The notes under the pieces are model-generated. The model made no database searches and was not told where the DNA came from. It worked only from the letters and a program-made list of their open reading frames with translations. Below are positions 1 through 7,518 of a stretch of 64,000 nucleotides of DNA, piece by piece; the first letter of the stretch is position 1; every line of letters begins with the position of its first letter. The position numbers were made by a program, and so were the translations under genes. Source of the stretch: Blastococcus sp. TF02A-30 (lineage in GTDB: Bacteria > Actinomycetota > Actinomycetes > Mycobacteriales > Geodermatophilaceae); NCBI RefSeq assembly GCF_003319185.1, contig NZ_QOHJ01000008.1, forward strand, positions 1 to 64,000. The letters run 5' to 3'.

Positions 1-366
1 GTTGAACTTCGGGAGCGCTGGTGCCAGGTTCCGGAGCAGGTTGGCGTGCATCTCTGCTGCCTGCGGGACGTTGAACTTCGGGAGCGCTGGTGCCAGGTTC
101 CGGAGCAGGTTGGCGTGCATCTCTGCTGCCTGCGGGACGTTGAACTTCGGGAGCGCTGGTGCCAGGTTCCGGAGCAGGTTGGCGTGCATCTCTGCTACCT
201 GCGGGACGTTGAACTTCAGGAGGGCAGGCGCCAGTGACGGCATGACGTCAAAGGCCGAGGGTGGCTTCGGAAGGGCGTTGAGCGCACGGTTGGCCGCCTT
301 GACCTGGGACGAGGTGACGACGTGGCTCACGCCCCGCAGGTGAGCGGGTGGCTTCTCTTCAGACAT
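1..366 (-). CDS. Partial tandem-repeat protein, 5' end only (runs off window)
   Basis: An open frame starts with ATG at 366 on the minus strand and runs without a stop to base 1, giving 122 codons. A GGAG box lies 7 bases before the ATG, which supports the start. After about 50 residues (beginning MSEEKPPAHLRGVSH) the protein consists of a 23-residue unit repeated nearly identically, with core motifs AEMHANLLRNLAPALPKFN and VPQ. The unit looks able to form an amphipathic helix. I do not recognise the family. The plus-strand frames over the same bases are Cys/Arg-rich and look like shadows. The near-identity of the copies implies recent expansion or homogenisation. Function unknown; confidence concerns only that the minus strand is coding. 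Confidence 0.6.
   Translation of the reverse strand, partial: MSEEKPPAHLRGVSHVVTSSQVKAANRALNALPKPPSAFDVMPSLAPALLKFNVPQVAEMHANLLRNLAPALPKFNVPQAAEMHANLLRNLAPALPKFNVPQAAEMHANLLRNLAPALPKFN
2..232. repeat. 69-bp tandem direct repeat (3 full copies plus a partial fourth)
   Basis: Full copies begin at 2, 71 and 140 and a diverging partial copy begins at 209. Copies 1 and 2 are identical and copy 3 differs by a single base. The period of 69 is 23 codons, so copy-number changes keep the minus-strand frame open. There are no spacers, so this is not a CRISPR array. The array may continue to the left of the window. Confidence 0.95.
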
Positions 367-633
367 GAAATCGCTCCGGTGTAGTAGGGCCGCTACCTAC
401 TAGCCGCGAGATCGAACCGAAACGACAAAAAATCTTCGAGCCGTCGTACGTGTCCCACGTCACCGGCTGATTGTCCCTCAGCGGTACGACAGTCCGGGGT
501 CCCTGACGATGGGCGGCCTAGGTCGTGGGTACCGGTCACGGGGTTGCTGTGCTTGCCTGCCACAGTCGCCGTCAGGCTGCTCACGTCACGGAGCCTGAGG
601 TGAGGGCGGGCGGCTCGGGGAGTAGCAGACGCT

Positions 634-660
634 GGGGACTGCCCAGGGTTCGGTTGACTC
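634..660 (+). repeat. IS3 left terminal inverted repeat
   Basis: Starts GGGGACTGCCCAG and pairs with the right end with three mismatches. It lies 41 bases before orfA. Confidence 0.8.
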
Positions 661-701
661 CTCACCTGTGAGGCTGCGGCCTCGCTGGAAGGATCAGCAT
701 C

Positions 702-1010
702 GTGCCCAAGCCGTTCCCCAAGGAGTTCCGGCGGGACGTGATCGCAGTGGCCCGGCAGGGCGACCAGTCGATCGCGCAAGTAGCCCGGAGCTTCGGGGTC
801 TCTGAGTCCTGCCTGCAACGCTGGCTGAAGATCGCCGACCGCGAGGACGGCCTTGCCACTGAGACGTCCTCGACGGCCGCTTCGAGCGCCGGCGTCGACT
901 TGGAGGCGGAGAACCGCGAGCTGCGCAAGCGGGCCAAGCAGCTCGAGCAGGAGAACGAAATCCTGCGCCGGGCGACCGCGTACTTCGCCCGCGACGTGCT
1001 CCCAAAATGA
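702..1010 (+). CDS. IS3-family transposase OrfA (HTH and leucine-zipper protein)
   Basis: A 102-residue protein. Residues 1-50 hold a helix-turn-helix of the transposase-8 type (FRRDVIAVARQGDQSIAQVA, then FGVSESCLQRW). The C-terminal half is a heptad-rich coiled coil (LEAENRELRKRAKQLEQENE) typical of IS3 OrfA dimerisation. It binds the terminal repeats and works with OrfB. Its TGA at 1008-1010 overlaps the ATG of orfB in an A-rich stretch (CCAAAATGATG), so the two are either translationally coupled or joined by programmed frameshifting as in other IS3 elements. The sequence does not decide which. Confidence 0.9.
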   Translation: MPKPFPKEFRRDVIAVARQGDQSIAQVARSFGVSESCLQRWLKIADREDGLATETSSTAASSAGVDLEAENRELRKRAKQLEQENEILRRATAYFARDVLPK

Positions 1011-1870
1011 TGTACCCGCTGGTCCAAGACCTCGCCGCCGAGAAGATCCCCGTCGCGGTGACCTGCCGGGTGCTCGGGTTCTCCAAGCAAGCCTTCTTCA
1101 AGTGGCGGGCCAATCCGGTCAGCCAGCGCGACTGGGACGACGCGCACCTGATCAACGCCGCGATCGACATCCACCACGACGACCCGGAGTTCGGCTACCG
1201 GTTCATCGCCGACGAGCTCGCCGATCAGGGCCTGCGGGCCTCGCGCAACCGGGTCAACAGGCTGTGCTCGTCGCAGCGGCTGTGGTCGGTGCACTCGCGC
1301 AAGCGCGGCCTGAACCGCAAGCCCGGCCCGCCGGTGCACGACGACCTGGTCGAGCGCGACTTCACCGCCGAAGCGCCCAACGAGCTGTGGCTTACCGACA
1401 TCACCGAGCACCCCACCGCCGAGGGCAAACTCTACCTCTGCGCGATCAAGGACGCCTGCTCCAAGCGGATCGTCGGCTACTCCATCGGCGCCCGGATGAC
1501 CTCCGACCTGGCGGTCAACGCGCTGGCCAACGCCCTGGCGCTGCGCGGTGGCGTCGGCACGATCGTGCATTCCGACCGCGGCAGCCAGTTCCGCTCCCAC
1601 GCCTACGTCCGGACCCTGCGCGACGCCCAGCTGCGCGGCTCCATGGGCCGGGTCGGTGCCTGCGCAGACAACGCCGCCATGGAGTCGTTCTTCAGCCTGC
1701 TGCAGAAGAACGTCCTCAACCGCCAGCGCTGGGCCACCCGCGAGCAGCTACGCCTAGCGATCGTCGTCTGGATCGAGAAGACCTACCACCGCCGCCGGCG
1801 CCAGGACGCCCTCGGCCGCATGACCCCCATCGAGTTCGAGACACTGACCCAGACCGCTCACGCGGCCTGA
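1007..1870 (+). CDS. IS3-family transposase OrfB (DDE integrase)
   Basis: A 287-residue DDE transposase. An N-terminal HTH_21-like region contains FGYRFIADELADQGLRASRN. The rve integrase core follows with the expected acidic residues: Asp in LWLTDITEH, Asp in IVHSDRGSQF and Glu in NAAMESFFSLLQKN. Length and motif order are normal for intact IS3 OrfB, so the element looks potentially active. Start is the ATG at 1007 inside the orfA stop; a second ATG at 1010 is possible. Confidence 0.9.
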   Translation: MMYPLVQDLAAEKIPVAVTCRVLGFSKQAFFKWRANPVSQRDWDDAHLINAAIDIHHDDPEFGYRFIADELADQGLRASRNRVNRLCSSQRLWSVHSRKRGLNRKPGPPVHDDLVERDFTAEAPNELWLTDITEHPTAEGKLYLCAIKDACSKRIVGYSIGARMTSDLAVNALANALALRGGVGTIVHSDRGSQFRSHAYVRTLRDAQLRGSMGRVGACADNAAMESFFSLLQKNVLNRQRWATREQLRLAIVVWIEKTYHRRRRQDALGRMTPIEFETLTQTAHAA

Positions 1871-1886
1871 CCGCCCCTACCGATCA

Positions 1887-1913
1887 GAGTCAACTGAAGT
1901 CTGGGCAGTCCCC
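1887..1913 (-). repeat. IS3 right terminal inverted repeat
   Basis: Reverse complement begins GGGGACTGCCCAGAC and matches the left end at 24 of 27 positions. It supplies the last seven codons and stop of the truncated gene at 1890-2027. Confidence 0.8.
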
Positions 1914-2027
1914 TTCGTCGGGCAGCAGCGGGGTGCGGACGCGGTCGGCGAACTGTGCCATGTACTCGGGGGATCCCCAGTCCGCGTCGATGTCCGCCGT
2001 CTGGTGGTCGTTGCCCTGCTCGGTCAT
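1890..2027 (-). pseudogene. Small acidic protein truncated by the IS3 element
   Basis: ATG at 2027 opens a 45-codon frame. The first 38 residues (containing ADIDADWGSPEYMAQFADRV) come from host sequence. The last seven (GDCPDFS) and the TGA are encoded by the IS terminal repeat. The natural C-terminus is therefore lost. It sits 85 bases downstream of the unknown gene at 2113-3129 on the same strand and may have been the last gene of that operon. I could not find an in-frame continuation on the far side of the IS. Family not recognised; the start lacks a strong Shine-Dalgarno. Confidence 0.45.
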
Positions 2028-2112
2028 GGCGTCAGCATGCCGTCCAGGCCGGACCGGTGGGTCGGGTCGGCGTGGGGTCAGCGTTCGGCGTGGTGGCGAG
2101 CCTGTCCGGCCG

Positions 2113-3129
2113 TCAGAACAGGGTGTCCTGCGCTGACTGGACCTTGGGCTTGGTGCGGCGCGTGATCATCGGCGGCGGCGCCTTCGACGTGGCCCGCTTG
2201 GCGATGACCTTGTGGATGTCGCCGTCGCCGGAGCGGCGGATCAGTTTTCGGGACACGGTCCAGGTGCCGTTGCCGTCGTTGGCTGCCAACCCGGCTCGTT
2301 CCAGTAGTGCCATGGCGTCGCGGACGACGGAGAGGCGGCCGATGCCGTACTCGTTCTGGAGTTGGGTGGTGGTGGTCTTCTCGTCGATAGTGATGTCGGT
2401 GGTGCCGCCGCCGTACATGGTGCGCCAGGTCCTGGTCCACAGGTGGGTGGCGAGGTAGAGCGGCTGGATGGGGTCGTTGATGAAGCCGCGTGCGGACTTC
2501 GTGTCGGCGAAGAACCGGGCTTCGACTGGCAGTCCTTCGCGCAGTTTCGTGCCGATGTGCGGGTCGCGGTCGCCGCTGTACAGGTCGCCGTTGGACGGGT
2601 CGGGCAGCCGCTGGAACAGGTAGTAGGACTCGGTGCGGGCGAACTGCACGATGCACGGCGGCCGGGGTGGGCTGTACGGGTGGTCGGGGTTGGAGAGGCG
2701 GTCGGTGAGGATCCGCTGGACGGCCAGCAGGCCGATCTTCATCTGCACGAGCAGCATCACTTCGACGTGGTGCACGGGAGCGAGTCCGCCCTGCGCGTCG
2801 GGGACGTGGGCGAGGGTGGCGTAGCGGCCGATCTGGGTGCACAACTTGTCGACGCTGCCCTCGTGCTGGGCGAACTGAGCGATCTCGCCGACGATCGCGG
2901 TGCCGTCGGTGAACAACACAGTGAAGTCCGGCGTCCAGTAGTTCTTCTTCTGGCCGGGCACGGGGATGCGCGGGAACCGCTCGAAGTGGGCGACTGTGTC
3001 CTTCAGGCCCTTGACCGTGGTGAACAGCCACTCCAGCGCGGAGACGACATCGACGTGCTGGTCGTAGGTGGCGAACCCGTCGAGCAGGTGCTGTTCTTCG
3101 GCGGCGTTGCCGGATGCGGGTGGCGGCAC
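2113..3129 (-). CDS. Unknown protein with nuclease-like N-terminal motif and winged-helix-like C-terminus
   Basis: A 338-residue protein starting at GTG 3129, four bases after the stop of the gene at 3134-4243, so the two are co-translated. Residues about 55-100 contain WTPDFTVLF, GTAIVGEIAQF and KLCTQIGRYATL. This acidic-beta-Glu pattern resembles the PD-(D/E)xK nuclease fold, but the Lys of the motif is replaced by Ala/Gln, so activity is uncertain. The region around residues 235-290 (TTTQLQNEYGIGRLSVVRDA, then LLERAGLAA) reads like a winged helix. The C-terminus is basic. No family was recognised with confidence. Location between an IS and a metal island suggests mobile accessory cargo. 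Confidence 0.65.
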   Translation of the reverse strand: MPPPASGNAAEEQHLLDGFATYDQHVDVVSALEWLFTTVKGLKDTVAHFERFPRIPVPGQKKNYWTPDFTVLFTDGTAIVGEIAQFAQHEGSVDKLCTQIGRYATLAHVPDAQGGLAPVHHVEVMLLVQMKIGLLAVQRILTDRLSNPDHPYSPPRPPCIVQFARTESYYLFQRLPDPSNGDLYSGDRDPHIGTKLREGLPVEARFFADTKSARGFINDPIQPLYLATHLWTRTWRTMYGGGTTDITIDEKTTTTQLQNEYGIGRLSVVRDAMALLERAGLAANDGNGTWTVSRKLIRRSGDGDIHKVIAKRATSKAPPPMITRRTKPKVQSAQDTLF

Positions 3130-3133
3130 GGGC

Positions 3134-4243
3134 TCAGAACGGGACGACCAGGTCGTCGAGGGACACCGACTCCGGCCGCTTCGCTTCGGTGATCTCCAGC
3201 GCCTCGAACCGCTCCCCGAGGTTCTGGGTCAGGCGGGTGAGCGCGCCCAGGCTGGAGCGGAATCCGGGGTGCACCTCGATGGCATCGGGGGTGGTCACGA
3301 ACACGTCGAAGTTGGATCCGTCGGCGGAGTCGGTGACCACGACGTGTAGGTAGGGGTTGCGGTGCAGGACGGCGATCACGAGGCCGCGCTGGCGCTCCAG
3401 TTCGGCCAGCACCTCGCCGGTGGCCTCGGCGTCGATGAGGATCGGCGCGGGGAGACGGATGCTGATCGGCTCCGGCGGCGGAGCGTCCACGCGGCGCTCG
3501 CGCCCGGCCATGAGCGCCCGGCGGCGGAACGCGGCGGTCGCTAGCCGCCCGAGGACGACCCGGTCGAACAGGCGGAAGTCACCGTTGTAGAAGGTCGCGC
3601 CCGCGCGGCGACGCAGGTGCAGGCTGATCCGTTCGGCGATGTGCAGCGTGAGGGTGCGCACGGACGCGCCCTCGGCTTCGGCGTTGCCGATCGCCTCATG
3701 GTGCGAGGGGCGCAGCGAGCCGGATCGGGCGGCCCAGCCTCGGTTCAGCGAGGACAGGTCGGAGCGCTTGCGGGCGGTCAGGCGGCTGACCTCGACCTCG
3801 CCGAACTCGGACAGGGCGGTTCCGATGTCGGCGAAGTCGTCATGGTCGAGGAAGACCGGCACGATCTCGGGGGCGGCTTTGACCACCCACCGTTCGACCT
3901 TGCGCCAGCGCGGGTCGGTGGTGGGGACACTGCCCACGAGGTGGAAGACGCCATCGTGCGCGGTTGGCCAGGCGCCGAGGACGAACGGGCCGTGTTCGTC
4001 CTCCACCCGCAGCAGGGAGACCAGGCCGACGGTGCGCAAGTCACCGGCGACGAACTCGGCGATCACCGTTAGCGGGTTCGCGTCTCCGACGATGACCGTC
4101 TCCACGGCGATCTGCTCAGCGGGGGAACCGGAGGCGCGGCTCACGGCCTCAGCCAGTGAACCGAGGTCCTGCCCGAGGTCGGCGAACTGCCACAGCAGGG
4201 AGTCGAAGCGGGTCGTCTCCGCTTCGCGTCTCCGGCCAGCCAT
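3134..4243 (-). CDS. Unknown protein, first gene of a two-gene operon
   Basis: A 369-residue protein. The ATG at 4243 (MAGRRREAETTRFD) is preceded by a strong GGGAGGGGAG box and is preferred over an upstream in-frame start at 4312. It has no membrane segment or signal peptide. The N-terminal half is beta-rich (AVETVIVGDANPLTVIAEFV; VFHLVGSVPTTDPRWRKVE). The middle is Arg/Ser-rich (ARKRSDLSSLNRGWAARSG) and the C-terminal region contains PISIRLPAPILIDAEATGEV. I recognise no domain. It is coupled to the nuclease-like gene downstream, so the pair probably acts together; a defence or element-maintenance role is only inference. Confidence 0.6.
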   Translation of the reverse strand: MAGRRREAETTRFDSLLWQFADLGQDLGSLAEAVSRASGSPAEQIAVETVIVGDANPLTVIAEFVAGDLRTVGLVSLLRVEDEHGPFVLGAWPTAHDGVFHLVGSVPTTDPRWRKVERWVVKAAPEIVPVFLDHDDFADIGTALSEFGEVEVSRLTARKRSDLSSLNRGWAARSGSLRPSHHEAIGNAEAEGASVRTLTLHIAERISLHLRRRAGATFYNGDFRLFDRVVLGRLATAAFRRRALMAGRERRVDAPPPEPISIRLPAPILIDAEATGEVLAELERQRGLVIAVLHRNPYLHVVVTDSADGSNFDVFVTTPDAIEVHPGFRSSLGALTRLTQNLGERFEALEITEAKRPESVSLDDLVVPF

Positions 4244-4497
4244 CGCTCCCCTCCCTGTTCGCCGTGTGACCTGCGAACTCACATCATTCACGTCGGCAGC
4301 CGGGCGGCGCACCTACAGGCCAGCGACAACCCGATCGGGTCAGCCCCGTTCGTCGCGGTGCGGCGGCCGGGGTGGGCTACTCGGACGTCGGTGGCGGCAG
4401 GGTGTCAGCAGGGTCAGACACGCAGCCTCGGCTCGGCGCACCTGAACGTCGCCCGCTCCCGCCCTGCCGGTGGCGGGGCGCGAGCGGGCGACGGGGC

Positions 4498-4707
4498 TCA
4501 GGCCGGGCGGCAGGCCGTCGGGGCGCAGCAGGCAGCGGCGGCCTGGCGGCTGCGGCTGAGGGCTGCGGTGAGGCGGCCGGTGGCGGCGGCGAGCCGGGTA
4601 CCGAGGCTGACGCGGGCGATCAGATGGGCGCAGCAGTTGGCAAGCGCCTCGCGGCGGAGGTCGGCCATGCGGGCTTCAGCGAGTAGGGCGGCCTGGTAGG
4701 GGTGCAT
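4498..4707 (-). CDS. Small Cys-rich protein downstream of arsI
   Basis: A 69-residue protein starting at ATG 4707 with GAGGAA 7 bases upstream. It begins 11 bases after the arsI stop, so it is likely co-transcribed and coupled. It contains vicinal cysteines in ALANCCAHLIA and a C-terminal tail AAACCAPTACRPA, giving five Cys in 69 residues with Ala/Arg-rich helix between. No family was recognised. Spaced thiols beside an organoarsenical-handling gene suggest metal(loid) binding, but this is inference. The alternative is a non-coding tail of the arsI transcript. Confidence 0.5.
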   Translation of the reverse strand: MHPYQAALLAEARMADLRREALANCCAHLIARVSLGTRLAAATGRLTAALSRSRQAAAACCAPTACRPA

Positions 4708-4718
4708 CGACAAGTTCC

Positions 4719-5252
4719 TCAGCAGCAGGCGGCGGCCTTGGCCGTCGTCTTGGTCTCGGCGGTGATGTCGGCGGGCACGTCGATGGGCATCTCGTCGGCG
4801 GCGGCGGTGGTGCAGCAAGTGCCGTCTCCGGCGACCTCGGACATTTCGAGCGCGGTCTTGCCCTCCAAGTCGGGGCGCGCGTCGCCCTTGACGGTGTAGA
4901 CCTCCCACGGCTCGCCGCCCGGACCGGTCACCCAGACCTTGTCCTGCACCGCGTAGCAACAGGTCGTGTTGTCCTCGACGCGGGTGGCCAGGCCCGCGTC
5001 TGCCAGCCGGTTGACCGCAACCGCGACCTCATCGCTGGTGGGGACCTCGACGCCCAGGTGGTCCATCCGGGTGGCCTCGCCGGGCTCGCCCTCCAGGAGG
5101 ACCAACTTCAGCGGCGGCTCAGCGATGGCGAAGTTGGCATAGCCGGGGCGGCGCTTGGCCGGGGTGGCGTTGAACAGCCGGGAGTAGAAGTCCACGGCGG
5201 CTTCGAGATCGGCGACGCGGAGAGCCAGTTGAACGCGGGACACGACGGTCAC
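4719..5252 (-). CDS. arsI: ArsI/CadI-type VOC-family protein (C-As lyase or cadmium-induced protein)
   Basis: A 177-residue glyoxalase/VOC-fold protein. It opens with the typical SRVQLALRVADLEAAVDFYS and carries metal-site elements MDHLGVEVP and WEVYTVKGD. It has the vicinal Cys pair in NTTCCYAVQDKVWV, as in ArsI enzymes that cleave the carbon-arsenic bond of trivalent organoarsenicals. The C-terminal extension has two more CC pairs (GTCC and a terminal ACC). It is divergently transcribed from arsR-acr3-arsC, with a palindrome between. Mycobacterial CadI belongs to the same family, so substrate cannot be fixed from sequence; the arsenic context favours ArsI. Confidence 0.85.
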   Translation of the reverse strand: MTVVSRVQLALRVADLEAAVDFYSRLFNATPAKRRPGYANFAIAEPPLKLVLLEGEPGEATRMDHLGVEVPTSDEVAVAVNRLADAGLATRVEDNTTCCYAVQDKVWVTGPGGEPWEVYTVKGDARPDLEGKTALEMSEVAGDGTCCTTAAADEMPIDVPADITAETKTTAKAAACC

Positions 5253-5302
5253 GTTCCTTCCAGACGGTCAGACACATCGACGGGCGTCGATGTCTGCTGC
5301 GT

Positions 5303-5325
5303 ACTATCAACAGGAGTTCGATAGT
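5303..5325. promoter_or_regulatory. Putative ArsR operator between arsI and arsR
   Basis: The divergent intergenic region contains ACTATC and GATAGT as a perfect inverted repeat (5303-5308 and 5320-5325), followed by TTGTCAATACGAT. An A/T-rich dyad inside GC-rich DNA between arsI and arsR fits ArsR-family binding and would control both directions. Not proven. Confidence 0.5.
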
Positions 5326-5384
5326 TGTCAATACGATGACCGTCGTTACTATGGGCGTCGATTAACCGCACCGAGGGAGAACCC

Positions 5385-5735
5385 ATGACTGACCCCGGCT
5401 TCGCCTGCTGCACCCCGCTCAGCGGCGCGTCGATGAGCACCGAGCAGGCCGAGCAGGTCGCCCCGCTGCTCAAGGCGCTGGCCGACCCGGTGCGGCTGCG
5501 GCTGGTCAGCCTGATCGCGTCCAGCCAGACCGGCGAGGCGTGCGTCTGCGACCTCAACGACGCCTTCGACCTGACCCAGGCCACGATCAGCCACCACCTG
5601 AAGGTGCTGCACTCGGCCGGGGTTCTGGACCGGGACAAGCGCGGCGTGTGGGTGTACTACGCGGTCAAGCCCGAGGCCCTCTCGGCGGTCGCGAACCTGT
5701 TCACCCCCGCTGCGCTGGCCGGGGCCACGGCGTGA
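5385..5735 (+). CDS. arsR: ArsR-family metalloid-responsive repressor
   Basis: A 116-residue winged-helix repressor. The core LLKALADPVRLRLVSLIAS and recognition helix TQATISHHLKVLHSAGVLDR are canonical. The sensor motif ACVCDL in the DNA-recognition region matches the ELCVCDL arsenite site, with a further CC near the N-terminus (FACCTP). It derepresses when As(III)/Sb(III) binds. GTG of acr3 overlaps its stop (5732-5735), so regulator and efflux pump are one transcript. It probably also controls divergent arsI. GAGGGAGAA lies just upstream of the ATG. Confidence 0.93.
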   Translation: MTDPGFACCTPLSGASMSTEQAEQVAPLLKALADPVRLRLVSLIASSQTGEACVCDLNDAFDLTQATISHHLKVLHSAGVLDRDKRGVWVYYAVKPEALSAVANLFTPAALAGATA

Positions 5736-6832
5736 GCGACGCGATCCGCGAGACCGCCGCGCCTGGCACCACGGGGGAGACGCCGGTCCTCCAGCGGCTG
5801 TCCACGCTGGACCGGTTCCTGCCGGTGTGGATCATCGCCGCAATGGCGGCCGGGCTGCTGCTCGGCCGGTTCGTGCCGGGCCTGGATGACGCTCTCTCGG
5901 CCGTGGAGATCGGCAACGTCAGCCTGCCGATCGCCATCGGCCTGCTGCTGATGATGTACCCGGTGCTGGCCAAGGTTCGGTACTCCGAACTGGACCGCGT
6001 CACTGGCGACCGGCGCCTGCTCGGCGCCTCCCTGGTGCTGAACTGGCTGGTCGGCCCGGCATTGATGTTCGCCCTGGCCTGGCTGCTGCTGCCCGACCTC
6101 CCCGAGTACCGGACCGGCCTAATCATCGTCGGGCTGGCCCGCTGTATCGCCATGGTGCTGATCTGGAACGACCTGTCCTGCGGCGATCGCGAGGCCGCCG
6201 CTGTGCTGGTCGCGATCAACTCGGTCTTCCAGATCGTGGCGTTCGCCGCGCTGGGCTGGTTCTACCTCCAGGTGCTGCCCGGCTGGCTGGGCCTGGCCAC
6301 CACCTCGGCCGAGTTCAGCGTCTGGGCGATCCTCCTGTCCGTGCTGGTGTTCCTCGGCATCCCGCTGCTGGCGGGGTTTCTCACCCGCACGCTCGGCGAG
6401 CGCCGCAAGGGCCGTGATTGGTACGAGGGTCAGTTCCTGCCGCGCATCGGCCCGGTCGCGCTCTACGGGCTGCTGTTCACGATCGTGCTGCTGTTCGCCC
6501 TCCAGGGTGACGCGATCACCAGCCAGCCGTGGGACGTGGCCCGCATCGCCATCCCGCTGCTGGCCTACTTCGCGCTGATGTTCGGCGGCTCGTTCCTGCT
6601 CGGGATGCGGCTGCGCCTGGGCTACGCCAAGACCGCCACCCTGGCCTTCACCGCCGCAGGCAACAACTTCGAACTGGCCATCGCGGTGGCGATCGGCACC
6701 TTCGGCGTCACCTCCGGCCAGGCCCTCGCGGGCGTCGTCGGTCCGCTCATCGAGGTCCCCGCGCTCGTCGCGCTCGTCTACGCCGCGCTGTGGGCGCGGC
6801 GGCGGTTCTACCCATCCACCAGCGCCATGTAG
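5732..6832 (+). CDS. acr3: ACR3-family arsenite efflux permease
   Basis: A 366-residue, roughly ten-helix membrane protein. It starts at GTG 5732 overlapping the arsR TGA and ends in TAG. Diagnostic segments are GNVSLPIAIGLLLMMYPVLAK, the conserved-Cys helix GLARCIAMVLIWNDLSCGD, and TAAGNNFELAIAVAIGTFG. It exports As(OH)3 using the proton gradient. Downstream arsC begins 8 bases later, so arsR-acr3-arsC form one operon. Confidence 0.95.
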   Translation: MSDAIRETAAPGTTGETPVLQRLSTLDRFLPVWIIAAMAAGLLLGRFVPGLDDALSAVEIGNVSLPIAIGLLLMMYPVLAKVRYSELDRVTGDRRLLGASLVLNWLVGPALMFALAWLLLPDLPEYRTGLIIVGLARCIAMVLIWNDLSCGDREAAAVLVAINSVFQIVAFAALGWFYLQVLPGWLGLATTSAEFSVWAILLSVLVFLGIPLLAGFLTRTLGERRKGRDWYEGQFLPRIGPVALYGLLFTIVLLFALQGDAITSQPWDVARIAIPLLAYFALMFGGSFLLGMRLRLGYAKTATLAFTAAGNNFELAIAVAIGTFGVTSGQALAGVVGPLIEVPALVALVYAALWARRRFYPSTSAM

Positions 6833-6840
6833 GAGGCGTC

Positions 6841-7485
6841 ATGGAGTCCCAGCAGTACCCGCCGATCGGACCCGATGACCTGCTGCACCGCATCGCCGAA
6901 CGCCTCGCCGAGCGGTTCGTCGGTGTCTTCTCCCGCGAGACCGTCGACCAGTACGTCTGCGACTCCTACGCCCTCCTCGACCGCACCAGCCGGATCAAGG
7001 CGCACCTGCCCGCCCTGACCGAGAACTTCGCCCGAGAGCGGCTTACCGCCCTCGCCCACACCCAGGAGTTGATCGTGTCCGACAAGCCCACCGTGCTGTT
7101 CGTCTGCGTCCACAACGCGGGCCGCTCCCAGATGGCCGCCGCCCTGCTCGACCACCACGCCGCCGGGCGCGTTCAGGTGCTCTCCGCCGGATCCGCCCCC
7201 GCCGACTCGGTCAACCCGGCCGTCGTCGAGGCCATGGCCGAACTCGACCTGGACATCTCCAAGGAGTACCCCAAGCCGCTGACCACCGAGGCCGTCCAGG
7301 CATCCGACGTGGTCATCACCATGGGTTGCGGCGACGCCTGCCCGATCTTCCCCGGTAAGCGCTACCTCGACTGGCAGTTGGAAGACCCCGCAGGCAAGGG
7401 CGTCGAGGCCGTTCGCCCCATCCGCGACGACATCGACCGCCGCGTCCAGGGCCTGCTCGCCGAACTGCTGCCCGCCACCGCCTGA
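6841..7485 (+). CDS. arsC: Arsenate reductase, LMW-phosphatase type with N-terminal helical domain
   Basis: A 214-residue protein. Residues 1-75 form a helical domain found fused in actinobacterial ArsC proteins. Residues about 83-210 are the low-molecular-weight phosphatase fold with the P-loop CVHNAGRS (nucleophile Cys89, Arg95). A later Cys-containing segment (ITMGCGDACPIFPG) and the acidic DWQLEDP motif follow. It reduces As(V) to As(III) for export by Acr3. Actinobacterial members commonly use mycothiol/mycoredoxin; that electron donor is inferred from the family. Start ATG 6841 with AGGAGG immediately upstream. Confidence 0.93.
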   Translation: MESQQYPPIGPDDLLHRIAERLAERFVGVFSRETVDQYVCDSYALLDRTSRIKAHLPALTENFARERLTALAHTQELIVSDKPTVLFVCVHNAGRSQMAAALLDHHAAGRVQVLSAGSAPADSVNPAVVEAMAELDLDISKEYPKPLTTEAVQASDVVITMGCGDACPIFPGKRYLDWQLEDPAGKGVEAVRPIRDDIDRRVQGLLAELLPATA

Positions 7486-7518
7486 TAACCCGTCAGCCTC
7501 GACCGCTATCATCGCCCT

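Larger units (their letters stand above)
634..1913 (+). mobile_element. IS3-family insertion sequence, about 1.28 kb
   Basis: The element is bounded by imperfect 27-bp inverted repeats (634-660 and 1887-1913, 24 of 27 matching) and carries two overlapping transposase frames on the plus strand. Size and two-orf layout fit IS3. I see no convincing 3-4 bp target duplication: the flanks read GCT on the left and TTC on the right. The element could therefore be old, rearranged, or have slightly different ends. Its right end lies inside a small minus-strand gene (1890-2027), which it truncates. Confidence 0.85.

Noticed and set aside
2-208. CRISPR array
   Set aside because: The 69-bp units are contiguous direct repeats with no spacers and keep a coding frame.
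631-1916. Target-site duplication of the IS3 element
   Set aside because: The bases flanking the inverted repeats (GCT and TTC) do not match.
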